Part shown: positions 32,268 to 41,611 of the stretch, in pieces
Layout of the letters: every line of letters starts with the position of its first letter
Numbering within the stretch: the stretch's first letter is position 1
DNA from: DASZFV01 sp035549075
GTDB lineage: Bacteria > Myxococcota_A > Polyangia > Fen-1088
Assembly: GCA_035549075.1 (NCBI GenBank)
Contig: DASZRT010000064.1
Span: 54,329 to 118,328 of the forward strand
Reading direction: 5' to 3'
Length of the DNA stretch: 64,000 nt
Made by a program: the position numbers and the translations under genes
Notes under the pieces: generated by a model
Seen by the model: only the letters and a program-made list of their open reading frames with translations
Told to the model about the DNA's origin: nothing
Databases searched by the model: none

Positions 32268-34328
32268 TTGGCCAAGGATCCGTACGAATACTTCCGGGTC
32301 GAAGCCCGCGAGATCCTCGACGAGCTCGGTCGCGGCGTCCTGCAGATCGAGAAGGGCGCGACGCCCCAGGTCGCCGCGGCCTTGCTCCGCCTCGCTCACA
32401 CGCTCAAGGGCGCCGCGCGCGTCGTGCGGCACAAGGCCATCGCCGAGCAGGCTCACGCGATCGAGGAGGCGCTCGCCCCGCTTCGCGAGCCCGGCGCCGT
32501 CGTGGCGCGCCCGCGGATCGATCAGGTCCTCGCGCTCGTCGACGCGATCTCGGCCGAGGTGAGCGGGCTCGGCGCCTCCAAGGACGCCGTCACCGCGCCC
32601 GAGCCGCAGCCACGCGCCGCCGATGACGGCCTCCGCACGATCCGCGCTGCCGTCGCGGAGCTGGACGCCCTCCTCGACGGCGTCGGAGAGGCGAGCGTGC
32701 ACCTCCGTTCCCTGCGGCGAACGGCCAGCGCCGCGGAGCAGGCGCGCCGGCTGGCCGATCTGCTCGCGGAGCACGTCGGACCCGCGCGCGGCGGCGAGGG
32801 CCACGCCGCGGCGGCGGCGCCGCAGACGAAGGCGCGGTCGCTCCTCGACGAGCTTCGCCGAACCGTCTCGGGGCTCGAAAGATCCCTCACGGTCGCCGTC
32901 GAGCAAGCCGATCGAGAGCTCTCCGAAGTGCGAGACGCCGCGGAGCGGCTGCGCCTCGTGCCCGTCGACGCGCTCTTCACCGCCCTCGAACGCGTGACGC
33001 GCGACTCGGCTCAAGCGATCGGCAAGGACGCGTCCTTCACCGCGAGCGGCGGCGACGTCAAGCTCGAGGGCCATGTCCTCGGCATCGTCCAGGGCGCGGT
33101 GATCCAGCTCGTTCGCAACGCCGTCGCGCACGGCATCGAGAGCCCGACCGAACGGGCGCGAGTCGGCAAGCCACCGACGGGGCGAGTCGAGCTCGAGGTC
33201 GCGCGCCGAGGGAGCCGCGTGACGTTCTCTTGCCGCGACGACGGGCGGGGCATCGACTTCGACGCCGTCCGACGCGTCGCCGAGGCCCGCGGCCTGCTCG
33301 CCCCCGGCTCCGGACCGAGGACCGCCGACGAGCTTCTCCGCTTGCTGTTGAAGGGCGGACTGACGACCGCCGGCGCCGTCACCCACGTCTCGGGACGAGG
33401 CATCGGCCTCGACGTCGTGCGCGAAGCGGCCGCGCGCCTCGGCGGAGACGTGACCGTGGAGACCGTCCCGGGACGCGGAACGACGTTGACGCTCGTCGTT
33501 CCCCTCTCCCTCTCGGCGCTGGACGCGCTGCTCGTCGAAGCCGGAGAGGTCTCCGCCGTCATCCCGTTGGACGCCGTCCGCAGGACGTTGCGGCTCGACG
33601 AAGGCGACGTCACACGAAGCTCAGAGGGCGATTCGATCGTCTACGAAGGGAAGCTGATTCCGTTCGCACCTCTCGCGCGCGCGTTGTCGCTCCGCGCCTC
33701 GCCCCCTCGGCTGGCCGGCCCCATGACCGCCGTCGTGATCGGCGGGGCGGCGGACCTGGCCGCGGTGGGCGTCAGCCGCTTGCGCGGCGTCGCGAACGTC
33801 GTCGTGCGGCCCCTGCCTTCGCTGGCGCCCGCGGCGCCTCTCGTCGCGGGCGCCGCCCTCGACGCCGATGGCACGCCCCAGCTCGTGCTCGACCCCGCGG
33901 GGATGATCGCCGAGGCCCGACGCGGCGGGGTGAGCCTCGCCCCCCAAGCTCCGCCGACGGCCGCCGCGGTCCTGGTCATCGACGACTCCCTCACGACGCG
34001 CATGATGGAACAGAGCATCCTCGAGTCGGCGGGCTACGAGGTCGACCTCGCGACGTCCGCCGAAGAGGGCCTCGAGAAGGCGCGCCAGCGGCGCTACCAA
34101 CTGTTCCTCGTCGACGTCGAGATGCCCGGCATGGACGGGTTCTCGTTCGTGCAGCGGACGCGCGCCGACCCGGATTTGCGCGGCGTCCCCGCCATCCTCG
34201 TCACGTCGCGGAACGCGCCCGAGGATCGGCGTCGCGGCGTCGAGGCGGGCGCGAGCGACTACATCGTCAAGGGCGACTTCGATCAGAAGCAGCTGCTGGC
34301 GACGATCCGAAGGCTGGTGGGCGCGTGA
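32268..34328 (+). CDS. CheA histidine kinase with C-terminal receiver (WspE-like)
   Basis: 686 residues from a TTG start at 32268, 12 bases after the MCP stop. Hpt domain with phosphorylated His44 in LLRLAHTLKGAARVV; ATPase domain with HGIESPTERARVGKP, DDGRGIDFDAVRRVAEARG and SGRGIGLDVVREA; CheW-like regulatory domain; then a receiver (about 565-686) with LFLVDVEMPGMDGFSF. The CheA-REC fusion is typical of WspE and other non-flagellar arrays. Confidence 0.93.
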   Translation: MAKDPYEYFRVEAREILDELGRGVLQIEKGATPQVAAALLRLAHTLKGAARVVRHKAIAEQAHAIEEALAPLREPGAVVARPRIDQVLALVDAISAEVSGLGASKDAVTAPEPQPRAADDGLRTIRAAVAELDALLDGVGEASVHLRSLRRTASAAEQARRLADLLAEHVGPARGGEGHAAAAAPQTKARSLLDELRRTVSGLERSLTVAVEQADRELSEVRDAAERLRLVPVDALFTALERVTRDSAQAIGKDASFTASGGDVKLEGHVLGIVQGAVIQLVRNAVAHGIESPTERARVGKPPTGRVELEVARRGSRVTFSCRDDGRGIDFDAVRRVAEARGLLAPGSGPRTADELLRLLLKGGLTTAGAVTHVSGRGIGLDVVREAAARLGGDVTVETVPGRGTTLTLVVPLSLSALDALLVEAGEVSAVIPLDAVRRTLRLDEGDVTRSSEGDSIVYEGKLIPFAPLARALSLRASPPRLAGPMTAVVIGGAADLAAVGVSRLRGVANVVVRPLPSLAPAAPLVAGAALDADGTPQLVLDPAGMIAEARRGGVSLAPQAPPTAAAVLVIDDSLTTRMMEQSILESAGYEVDLATSAEEGLEKARQRRYQLFLVDVEMPGMDGFSFVQRTRADPDLRGVPAILVTSRNAPEDRRRGVEAGASDYIVKGDFDQKQLLATIRRLVGA

Positions 34329-35389
34329 TCCGGGTGTTGGTGGTCGAGGACTCCCCCACGGTCCGGCGTCGCCTGGTCGACGTGCTCGCCGCCGACCCGG
34401 AGATCGAGGTCGTCGGAGAGGCCGACGACGGCCGCCGAGCGATCGAGCGGTGCCAGGCGCTCCGGCCCGACGTCATCACGATGGACATGATGTTGCCCGT
34501 CATGACCGGCCTCGGCGCCACCGAGTACATCATGGCGCACTTCCCGACGCCGATTCTCATCGTGTCGTCATCGACCAATCGGGGCGAGCTGTTCCGGACG
34601 TACGAAGCGCTCGCGGCGGGCGCCGTCGACGTCCTCGAGAAGCCCGGGCTCGACGAGCCCGAGGGAGAATGGGAGAAGCGCTTCCTGTCGACCTTGAAAC
34701 TGGTCGCCCGAATTCGCGTCATCACGCATCTGCGCGCCCGAACGGCTCAACGGGTGCGCGACAGCGCGCTCGCGCCGGTCGCCCGCTCCGCATCGGAGCG
34801 TCCCCGCGCGGTCATCGGGATCGGCGCTTCGACGGGCGGGCCCGGCGCCCTCGTCGAGGTGCTCCGCGTCTTCCCGCGCGGCTTCCCGCTCCCGATCCTC
34901 CTCGTCCTTCACATCGGCGAGCCCTTCGGCCGCTCGTTCGCCGAGTGGCTCGCGGGGCAGATCGGCCGCCCCGTCTCCTACGCCGAGGACGGCGAGCACG
35001 TCGCGAGCGCCGGGGGCCGCGTGCTCATGGCGCCGCCCGACCGCCACCTCACGGTGAACGCCGGCCGCGTTGGCTTGACGCGCGATCCGGAGCGCCATTC
35101 GTGCCGGCCCTCCGTCGACGTCCTCTTCGAGTCGATCGCCCACGAGTTCGGCGATGCCGCGGGGGCGTGCCTGCTCACGGGCATGGGCCGCGACGGCGCC
35201 GCCGGCCTGCTGCGCATCCGGCTCGCGGGCGGGCTCACGATCGCGCAGGACGAGGCGACCTCCGTCGTCTTCGGGATGCCGCGCGAAGCGGCGCTGCTCG
35301 GCGCGGCCACCCATGTGCTGCCGCTCGGAGAGATCGGCGCGGCCCTCGCGGCGCTGGCGCCGCGGACGAACGGGTCGAGGTCCACGTGA
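34325..35389 (+). CDS. CheB protein-glutamate methylesterase (WspF-like)
   Basis: 354 residues from GTG 34325 (GTGA overlap with cheA). Receiver with Asp54 (ITMDMMLPVMTG) and methylesterase domain with the catalytic Ser in IGASTGGPGAL, His in LVLHIGEPFGRSFAEWL and Asp in TGMGRDGAAGL. It removes receptor methyl groups and opposes the CheR-TPR product. The next gene also overlaps by GTGA. Confidence 0.93.
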   Translation: MIRVLVVEDSPTVRRRLVDVLAADPEIEVVGEADDGRRAIERCQALRPDVITMDMMLPVMTGLGATEYIMAHFPTPILIVSSSTNRGELFRTYEALAAGAVDVLEKPGLDEPEGEWEKRFLSTLKLVARIRVITHLRARTAQRVRDSALAPVARSASERPRAVIGIGASTGGPGALVEVLRVFPRGFPLPILLVLHIGEPFGRSFAEWLAGQIGRPVSYAEDGEHVASAGGRVLMAPPDRHLTVNAGRVGLTRDPERHSCRPSVDVLFESIAHEFGDAAGACLLTGMGRDGAAGLLRIRLAGGLTIAQDEATSVVFGMPREAALLGAATHVLPLGEIGAALAALAPRTNGSRST

Positions 35390-37368
35390 ACGAGACGGTC
35401 CTCATCGTCGACGACAGCCTCACCGTGCGGATGGATCTCTCCGAGGCGTTTGCGGCGAGCGGGTTTCACACGCGTCCGTGCGCGACCATCGCCGAGGCGA
35501 GGCGAGCGCTCGCCGACGAGACCGTGGCCGTCGCCATCCTCGACGTCATCCTGCCCGACGGCGACGGCGTCGAGCTCCTGGAAGAGATCCGCGCTTCGAA
35601 GGCGTCTTCGGACGTGGCGGTCCTCATGCTGTCCACCGAGATCGAGGTCAAAGACCGACTGCGGGGCCTGAAGACGGGCGCCGACGAGTACGTCGGCAAA
35701 CCTTACGACACCGAGTACCTCCTCGCCCGGGTGCGGGATCTCCTGCGCGCGCGTGCGCCTTCGGACACTCCGACGACCAAGATCCTCCTCATCGACGACA
35801 GCGTCACCTTGCGCACCGAGCTGCGGAGCGTCCTCGAACAAGCCGGGTACTTCGTCATCACCGCGACGACCGGCGAGGAAGGGCTCCGCGAGGCCGCGGG
35901 ACAGCGGCCCGACGCGATCGTCGTCGATGGCGTACTCCCCGGGATCGACGGCGCCACCGTGATCCGACGCCTTCGCCTGGACGCCGCCCTCAGGGGAATT
36001 CCGTGTCTGCTTCTCACGGGCTCCGAGGACAAGGGGGCGGAGCTGCGTGCGCTCGACGCGGGCGCGGACGCTTTCCTGCGGAAGGACGCCGACCGGTCCG
36101 TCATTCTCGCCAAGCTGGCGGCGGTCCTGCGTCGGACCACGGCGGACTCGCGGGCCGGACAGACGACGAGCTTGCTCGGTCCCAAGAGGGTCCTCGCCGT
36201 CGACGACAGCGCGACCTATCTACAAGAGCTCGCCGGCGCGCTGCGCGGCGAGGGGTTCGACGTCGTCCTCGGGCGGTCGGGGGAAGAGGCGCTCGAGCTG
36301 CTGGGCGTTCAGGGCGTCGACTGCATCTTGCTCGATCTCGTCATGCCCGGCCTCGGCGGACAGGAGACCTGTCGGCGGATCAAAGCGGCGCCGATCTTGC
36401 GCGACATCCCGCTCGTCATGCTGACCGCCATGGAAGACCGGCAAGCGATGGTCGACGGTCTCGGCGCCGGAGCCGACGACTTCATCCCCAAGTCGAGCGA
36501 CTTCGAGGTCCTCAAGGCGCGCGTCCGGGCCCAGCTCCGCCGCAAGCAGTTCGAGGACGAGACCCGTCGCATCCGAGAGGAGCTGCTGAGCAAGGAGCTC
36601 GAGGCCAACGAAGCGCGCGCCGCGCGCGAGCTCGCCGACGCCCGCGCCCTGCTGCTCGAGGAGCTCGAGCGTAAGAACAAGGAGCTCGAGGCGTTCAGCT
36701 ACTCCGTCTCGCACGATCTGCGGGCGCCCCTGCGGGGCATCGACGGGTTCTCGCAGGCGCTGCTCGAGGACCACGCCTCCGCGCTCGACGACAAGGGACG
36801 CGACTACCTCAGGCGGGTGCGGGCGGGGGCGCAACGAATGGGAGCGCTCATCGACGACATGCTCCAGCTCTTTCGCGTCAGCCGAACCGAGATGCGCTCC
36901 CAACGGGTCGATCTCGCGCAGCTGGCCAGAACCGTCGTCGGCGAGCTCGAGCGGCAAGACCCCGCACGGCAGGTCGAGGTTCGAATCCAGGACGATCTGA
37001 TCGCGACGGGCGATGCCAACCTGATCCGCATCGTTCTGGACAACCTCGTCGGCAACGCGTGGAAGTTCGCGAGCAAGGTCGCTCATGCGAAGATCGAGAT
37101 CGGCGCCGTCGACCGACAAGGCGTACGAACGTTCTTCGTGCGCGACAACGGCGCCGGCTTCGACATGGCGTACGCAGAGAAGTTGTTCCAGCCATTCCAG
37201 CGCCTGCACTCGACGTCGGACTTCCCCGGAACGGGGATCGGCCTCGCGACGGTGCACAAGGTGATCGATCGGTCGGGTGGCCGTGTCTGGGCCGAGAGCG
37301 CCGTCGGCGCCGGCGCTACGTTCTTCTTCCATCTGCCTCCCCCGAAGCCAAACAAAGGATCGCCATGA
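35386..37368 (+). CDS. triple-receiver hybrid histidine kinase (array output)
   Basis: 660 residues from GTG 35386. Three tandem receivers, each with an acceptor Asp: AILDVILPDGDG (about D46-50), IVVDGVLPGIDG and ILLDLVMPGLGG. A long coiled coil (about 385-440) leads to HisKA with FSYSVSHDLRAPLRGIDGFSQAL and a HATPase with NLVGNAWKF, DNGAGFDMAYAEKLF and GTGIGLATVHKVI. The kinase resembles phytochrome-type HisKA proteins. In place of the WspR diguanylate cyclase, this protein and the next gene form the apparent output. Confidence 0.92.
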   Translation: MNETVLIVDDSLTVRMDLSEAFAASGFHTRPCATIAEARRALADETVAVAILDVILPDGDGVELLEEIRASKASSDVAVLMLSTEIEVKDRLRGLKTGADEYVGKPYDTEYLLARVRDLLRARAPSDTPTTKILLIDDSVTLRTELRSVLEQAGYFVITATTGEEGLREAAGQRPDAIVVDGVLPGIDGATVIRRLRLDAALRGIPCLLLTGSEDKGAELRALDAGADAFLRKDADRSVILAKLAAVLRRTTADSRAGQTTSLLGPKRVLAVDDSATYLQELAGALRGEGFDVVLGRSGEEALELLGVQGVDCILLDLVMPGLGGQETCRRIKAAPILRDIPLVMLTAMEDRQAMVDGLGAGADDFIPKSSDFEVLKARVRAQLRRKQFEDETRRIREELLSKELEANEARAARELADARALLLEELERKNKELEAFSYSVSHDLRAPLRGIDGFSQALLEDHASALDDKGRDYLRRVRAGAQRMGALIDDMLQLFRVSRTEMRSQRVDLAQLARTVVGELERQDPARQVEVRIQDDLIATGDANLIRIVLDNLVGNAWKFASKVAHAKIEIGAVDRQGVRTFFVRDNGAGFDMAYAEKLFQPFQRLHSTSDFPGTGIGLATVHKVIDRSGGRVWAESAVGAGATFFFHLPPPKPNKGSP

Positions 37369-37805
37369 CGCGCGGGCACATCATCTTGTTGGTGGAAGAC
37401 AATCCAGACGACGTCGAGCTCACGTTGCGCGCTTTCGAACGCAGCAACGTGGGGAACGAGATCGTCGTCGCGCGAGACGGCCCCGAGGCCCTCGATTACC
37501 TCTTCCGCACGGGGGCTCACGCCGATCGCGCCCCCGATGCGTTCCCCCAGGTCATGCTGCTCGACCTCAACATTCCGAAGATCAATGGCCTCGACGTGCT
37601 TCGGCGCGTCCGCGAGGATCAGCGAACGCGACGCCTGCCCGTCGTGATCCTGACGACGAGCACGGAGGACAAAGACCTCATTCGAAGCTACGACCTCGGC
37701 GCGAACAGCTTCATACGCAAACCCGTCGACTTCGCGCAGTTCCTCACGGCGGCGGCTCAGCTGGGTCTTTACTGGCTGGTCCTCAACCAACCCGCGCCGC
37801 AGTGA
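37365..37805 (+). CDS. stand-alone response regulator (Rcp1-type)
   Basis: 146 residues, one receiver. The N-terminus IILLVEDNPDDVELTLRAF, the acceptor Asp in VMLLDLNIPKINGLDVL, LTTSTEDKDL and NSFIRKPVDFAQF are typical of Rcp1-like regulators that pair with phytochrome-type histidine kinases. It overlaps the triple-receiver kinase gene (ATGA), so it is probably that kinase's phospho-acceptor. No output domain. Confidence 0.92.
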   Translation: MTRGHIILLVEDNPDDVELTLRAFERSNVGNEIVVARDGPEALDYLFRTGAHADRAPDAFPQVMLLDLNIPKINGLDVLRRVREDQRTRRLPVVILTTSTEDKDLIRSYDLGANSFIRKPVDFAQFLTAAAQLGLYWLVLNQPAPQ

Positions 37806-37834
37806 CACCGAACCGCAACCAGGAAGGCCGACGC

Positions 37835-37869
37835 CCGGAAAACTTCCCGATCGTCCGGAAGTTCTCCGG
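37835..37869. repeat. inverted repeat downstream of the chemosensory operon
   Basis: Arms 37835-37847 and 37857-37869 match at 12 of 13 positions around a 9-base loop. No T-run follows, so it is not a classical terminator. The right arm with the next bases (GGAAGTTCTCCGGATCG) is close to the right arm of the repeat at 47617-47636, suggesting the same regulator could bind both. It is about 110 bases upstream of the lipoprotein at 37978. Confidence 0.45.
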
Positions 37870-37977
37870 ATCGACGAGGCGACTTACGACGGAGGCACGC
37901 AACCTCGCGACGATTTCGTTCGCAACGGATTGCGCGACACCGCTCGAGGCTCCACAACCATGTTGAAGGAGGTCGCG

Positions 37978-38454
37978 ATGAAATCACATCTCGTCTTTGC
38001 GACGACCGCGGTTCTGTGGGCCGTCTGCGGATGCGCGGAGAAGCCTTTCGTCCGTGTCGATCCGCCCGTCACCAGTGGAGGCGTGACCGTCGAGCTCGTC
38101 GGCCAGAAGTGCGGTCGCGAGGCGCGAAACGAAGCCTACGACGTCCTCGACCTCGAAGTCGCTCTCAAGGTGACGAACGGGACGATGGCCCCGATCGAGG
38201 TGATCCCCGCCGAGATGCGCTTGCTCGCGAAGGGGAACGCGCCGACGCCGCGCTCGTCGGCCCCGAGGTGGGAAAGCGCATCGATTCAAATTCCGCCGAC
38301 CGGCAGCGGGAACGTGCAGGTCCATTTCTATCGCCCCGGCAACGCCAAGTGTGACCAAACGATGCGGCTCTCGTTCGGGCATTCGATCGACGACTCGGGC
38401 AGAGCCTTGGTGCTCCCGCCGGTCGCTTTTGTGCCCTCCAGCTACGACTCGTAG
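37978..38454 (+). CDS. small putative lipoprotein
   Basis: 158 residues; an AAGGAGG ribosome site lies six bases before ATG 37978, which decides the start over an upstream in-frame ATG at 37930. The signal peptide ends AVCGC-AEK (lipobox Cys about 19). The mature part is a single beta-sandwich-like domain (VTVELVGQKCGREARN, DLEVALKVTNGTMAPIEV, NVQVHFYRPGNAKC) resembling DUF4352-type Ig-fold lipoproteins. Convergent with the RND operon. Confidence 0.75.
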   Translation: MKSHLVFATTAVLWAVCGCAEKPFVRVDPPVTSGGVTVELVGQKCGREARNEAYDVLDLEVALKVTNGTMAPIEVIPAEMRLLAKGNAPTPRSSAPRWESASIQIPPTGSGNVQVHFYRPGNAKCDQTMRLSFGHSIDDSGRALVLPPVAFVPSSYDS

Positions 38455-38473
38455 CTGGGCATCATCAGACCGA

Positions 38474-41400
38474 TCATGCGTGAGCCCCCTCGAGGGTGGG
38501 GGCGTGCGGCGCGTCGCCTTCTTGGTCGACGCGCTTCGCAATGAGCAGAAACATGACCGGCACGAGAAAGAGCGAGAGGATCGTCGACGACGTCAGTCCG
38601 CCGACGACGGCGAGCGCGAGGGGCTGGTTGGCCTCCGATCCTCGCTCGAGGCCCGCGGCGGTCGGGATGAGCCCGATCACCGTCGCGAGGCTCGTCATCG
38701 CGATCGGTACGAAGCGCGAGCGGGCGGCGCCGACGATGGCGGCGACCTTTTCGGCGCCCTCGCCAAAACGTCGGTTGGCGTCGTCGACGAGCAGAATGCC
38801 GTTCGACACGGCGATGCCGATGACCATGAGGATGCCCATGAGCGCCGTGATGGAGAAGCCCTGCCCCGCCGACATCAGCGCCAACACGATGCCGACGAGC
38901 GACACTGGGATCGTGAAGAGCATGACGAACGGCAGACGCACGGACTTGAACTGCGACGCCATGATCATGAAGACCACCATGACCGCGAGCCCGAGCGCCA
39001 AGCCGAGGCCCGAGAACGTCGTCCGCATGAGCTGCACCTGACCGACGAAGCCGAACTTGATGTCGCGCGTGCGCGGGTCCGCGCGGAGCACCTCCTCGAT
39101 GTCGCGGGCGACGCTGCCGATGTCGCGGCCCTCCGTCTGCATGAACACGTGGGCCGCGCGCTGGAGTTGGTTGCGTTCGACGGCGATGGGTCCGACGGAG
39201 CGGCGCACCGAGCCATACGCGCCGAGGCGCACGGGGCTCCCGCCCTCGCCGATGAGGACCGGCAGCTGGGCCAAGGCGTTGATGTCCGGGACGGCGGCGC
39301 CGTCGTAGTACGAGACGACGTAGTACGACTGACCGTTGTTCGGATCGATCCAAACGCTCGGCGTGTTGATGTTCCCGAGCGTCGCCTCGAGCGTCGTCTG
39401 CGCGGCGTCGCGCGCCGTGACACCGACGAGGCCGCCCTTCATCCGGTCCGTCTCGACGCGGATCTCCGGGTAGTCCATCTGAAGAGACGGGTAGATGTCG
39501 CGCACACCGGGGACCGTCGCCACGACCTGCGCGACGGCCTTGGCCTGCGCGTCGAGCTCGGCGAGGTTGTCACCGCGCACCTCGACGACGACCGGGGCGA
39601 TGTAGCCGTTGGCGAAGACGCTCGCGACGAGCCCTCCCGGCCACTGCAAGAACTCGCAGCCCGGATAGTCGTCGACGAGGATCTCGCGGATCCGATCGGC
39701 GATTTCGCGCTGGCTCGCTTTTCGGCGCTCGGGACCGACGAGCGCGAGGCGGATGAACCCCATGTGAGGACCGGCGTTGGGGCTCGTCATGGCGCTGCGC
39801 GCGTTGTTGGGGGAGCCGACGTTCGTGAGGACGAGCTCCACCAGATCCTTGCCGAGCTTCTCCTGGAGATCGGCCCCCATCTTGTTGATGAGGGCCGATG
39901 ACTCCCGCAGCGACATGCCCGGCGCCAGCCGGACATAGACCCGCTCCATCGATTCGTCGATCTCGGGGAAGAACGTGCTCGGGAGCTTGGTCGCGGCCCA
40001 CGCGCTCGCGACGACGAGCGCGGCGGAGGCGATCACGATCGTGTTGCGGTAGGGAAGAACGCGGCGCAAGACGCCCGCATAACCGTCGGCGACCCGGTCG
40101 ATGGAGGCCTCGACGGCGGCGCCAAAGCGTCCGTGCTTCGCATGTCCGAGGAAGTACCGGCACGCGACCGGTGTCACGCAGATGCTCACGAAGTACGAAG
40201 CGATCATCGCGACGGCGACCGTCAGCGCGAGCGGCGCGAAGAGCTTTTGCGCGAGCCCGGCGAGGAGCAGGACGGGCAAGAGCACGGCCATCGTGGTGAG
40301 GGTCGAGGCCAAGACGGGGAGCGCGACGGCGTTGGTTCCGCGCAGCGCCGCCTGGTAGGTCGAGAGGCCCATCCGCTGATGTCGGTGGATCGACTCGAGC
40401 ACGACGACCGCATCGTCGACGAGGCGGCCCATCGCGAGGGTGAGGCCGCCGAGCGTGAAGGCGTTCAGCGTCTGTCCCGTGGCGTAGAGGACGATGAGCG
40501 TGATGGCGAACGACAGCGGGATCGCCACCGAGACGATCATCGTCCCGCGGACGCTCTGCAAGAAGATCAGGATGACGATCGCGATGAGGACGAGGGCCTG
40601 GATGACCTCTTTCTTGAGGCCGTCGTAGGTCGTGCGCACGAAGGTCGACTGGTCGAACACGGGGACGACTCGCAGCCCGAGCGGCAGATCGGTCAGGTTG
40701 CGGACTCGCTGCTTGACGGCGTCGACGATCTCGAGCGTGTTGCCGCCGGGCACGCGCAGGACGTTCAGGTAGACGGCGTTTTGGTCTCCGACGGCGACCG
40801 CCTGCGTCTCGGGCGCACCACCATCCTCGACGCGCGCGACGTCGCGAATCATGACCGACGCGCCGTCGTGGTCCTTGATGACGGCGTCGCCGATCGCGCG
40901 GACCTGCCCCGGAACGGCGTTCGTATAGACGTTGGCGTCGAACTTGGGCGAGATGAACTCGCCCGACGGCAGCAGCGCGTTCGAGTCGTGCACGGCCTCG
41001 GCCACGTCGGTCGACGTGATGCCGCGCGCCTGCGCCTTGACGGGATCGATCACGATGTTGATCTGCCGCTGGCGACCTCCGTTGATGGAGGCGCTCGCGA
41101 CGCCCGGAATGCCCTCGAGGACGGGTTCGATGCTGTTGAGGGCGTAGTCGTAGAGCTGCGGGCCCGAAAGATTGCCGCCCGTGACGGCGACCTGGACGAC
41201 GGGAGCGTTCGACGGGTCGTACTGGAGCACGAACGGCGGCAGCACGCCGAGGGACTTGGGGACGGCCGACATCGCGAAGGCGACCTGCTGCTGGACGAGC
41301 GTCTGCGCGGCGTTGAGGTTCGTTCCCCACTTGAGCCACACGTAGACGATCGAGAGGTTGTTGCGCGAGACGCTCTCCACGTGCTCGACGCCGGGGGTCG

Positions 41401-41611
41401 CGCTCACGTACTTCTCGATGCGCCAGGTCAGCGTCTTCTCGACGTCCTTGGGGCCGAGACCGGGAGCCATCGTCCCGACGACCAGCACCGGAGGCGTCAA
41501 CTCGGGAAAGGTGTCGACGCTCATGCGTGGCGTGACGACGACGGCGAAGACCACGAGGGCGATCGCGGCCATCAAGACGGCGATCGGGTTCCGGAGCGAC
41601 AGGGCGGTCAT
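38474..41611 (-). CDS. RND efflux transporter (second of a tandem pair)
   Basis: 1045 residues, full length for an RND pump: helix 1 at about 10-28, two large periplasmic loops and 12 predicted helices. The proton-relay Asp pair is in GRLVDDAVVVLESIHRH. The N-terminus RMSVDTFPELTPPVLVVG, the PFVLQYDPSNAPVVQV segment and the LVDDANRRFGEG loop match the upstream pump almost residue by residue. Its start overlaps that pump's stop (ATGA). It may form a hetero-oligomer with it, as MdtB/MdtC do, or be a recent duplicate with its own specificity. Confidence 0.92.
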   Translation of the reverse strand: MTALSLRNPIAVLMAAIALVVFAVVVTPRMSVDTFPELTPPVLVVGTMAPGLGPKDVEKTLTWRIEKYVSATPGVEHVESVSRNNLSIVYVWLKWGTNLNAAQTLVQQQVAFAMSAVPKSLGVLPPFVLQYDPSNAPVVQVAVTGGNLSGPQLYDYALNSIEPVLEGIPGVASASINGGRQRQINIVIDPVKAQARGITSTDVAEAVHDSNALLPSGEFISPKFDANVYTNAVPGQVRAIGDAVIKDHDGASVMIRDVARVEDGGAPETQAVAVGDQNAVYLNVLRVPGGNTLEIVDAVKQRVRNLTDLPLGLRVVPVFDQSTFVRTTYDGLKKEVIQALVLIAIVILIFLQSVRGTMIVSVAIPLSFAITLIVLYATGQTLNAFTLGGLTLAMGRLVDDAVVVLESIHRHQRMGLSTYQAALRGTNAVALPVLASTLTTMAVLLPVLLLAGLAQKLFAPLALTVAVAMIASYFVSICVTPVACRYFLGHAKHGRFGAAVEASIDRVADGYAGVLRRVLPYRNTIVIASAALVVASAWAATKLPSTFFPEIDESMERVYVRLAPGMSLRESSALINKMGADLQEKLGKDLVELVLTNVGSPNNARSAMTSPNAGPHMGFIRLALVGPERRKASQREIADRIREILVDDYPGCEFLQWPGGLVASVFANGYIAPVVVEVRGDNLAELDAQAKAVAQVVATVPGVRDIYPSLQMDYPEIRVETDRMKGGLVGVTARDAAQTTLEATLGNINTPSVWIDPNNGQSYYVVSYYDGAAVPDINALAQLPVLIGEGGSPVRLGAYGSVRRSVGPIAVERNQLQRAAHVFMQTEGRDIGSVARDIEEVLRADPRTRDIKFGFVGQVQLMRTTFSGLGLALGLAVMVVFMIMASQFKSVRLPFVMLFTIPVSLVGIVLALMSAGQGFSITALMGILMVIGIAVSNGILLVDDANRRFGEGAEKVAAIVGAARSRFVPIAMTSLATVIGLIPTAAGLERGSEANQPLALAVVGGLTSSTILSLFLVPVMFLLIAKRVDQEGDAPHAPTLEGAHA

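Noticed and set aside
30588..33386. 932-residue antisense frame over CheW, MCP and CheA
   Set aside because: Complementary shadow of three clear chemosensory genes; low-complexity Asp/Leu/Arg-rich sequence.
37893..37908. AGGCACG...CTCGC as a sigma-54 promoter for the lipoprotein at 37978
   Set aside because: First base and -12 box differ from consensus and the GG-GC spacing is one base too long.
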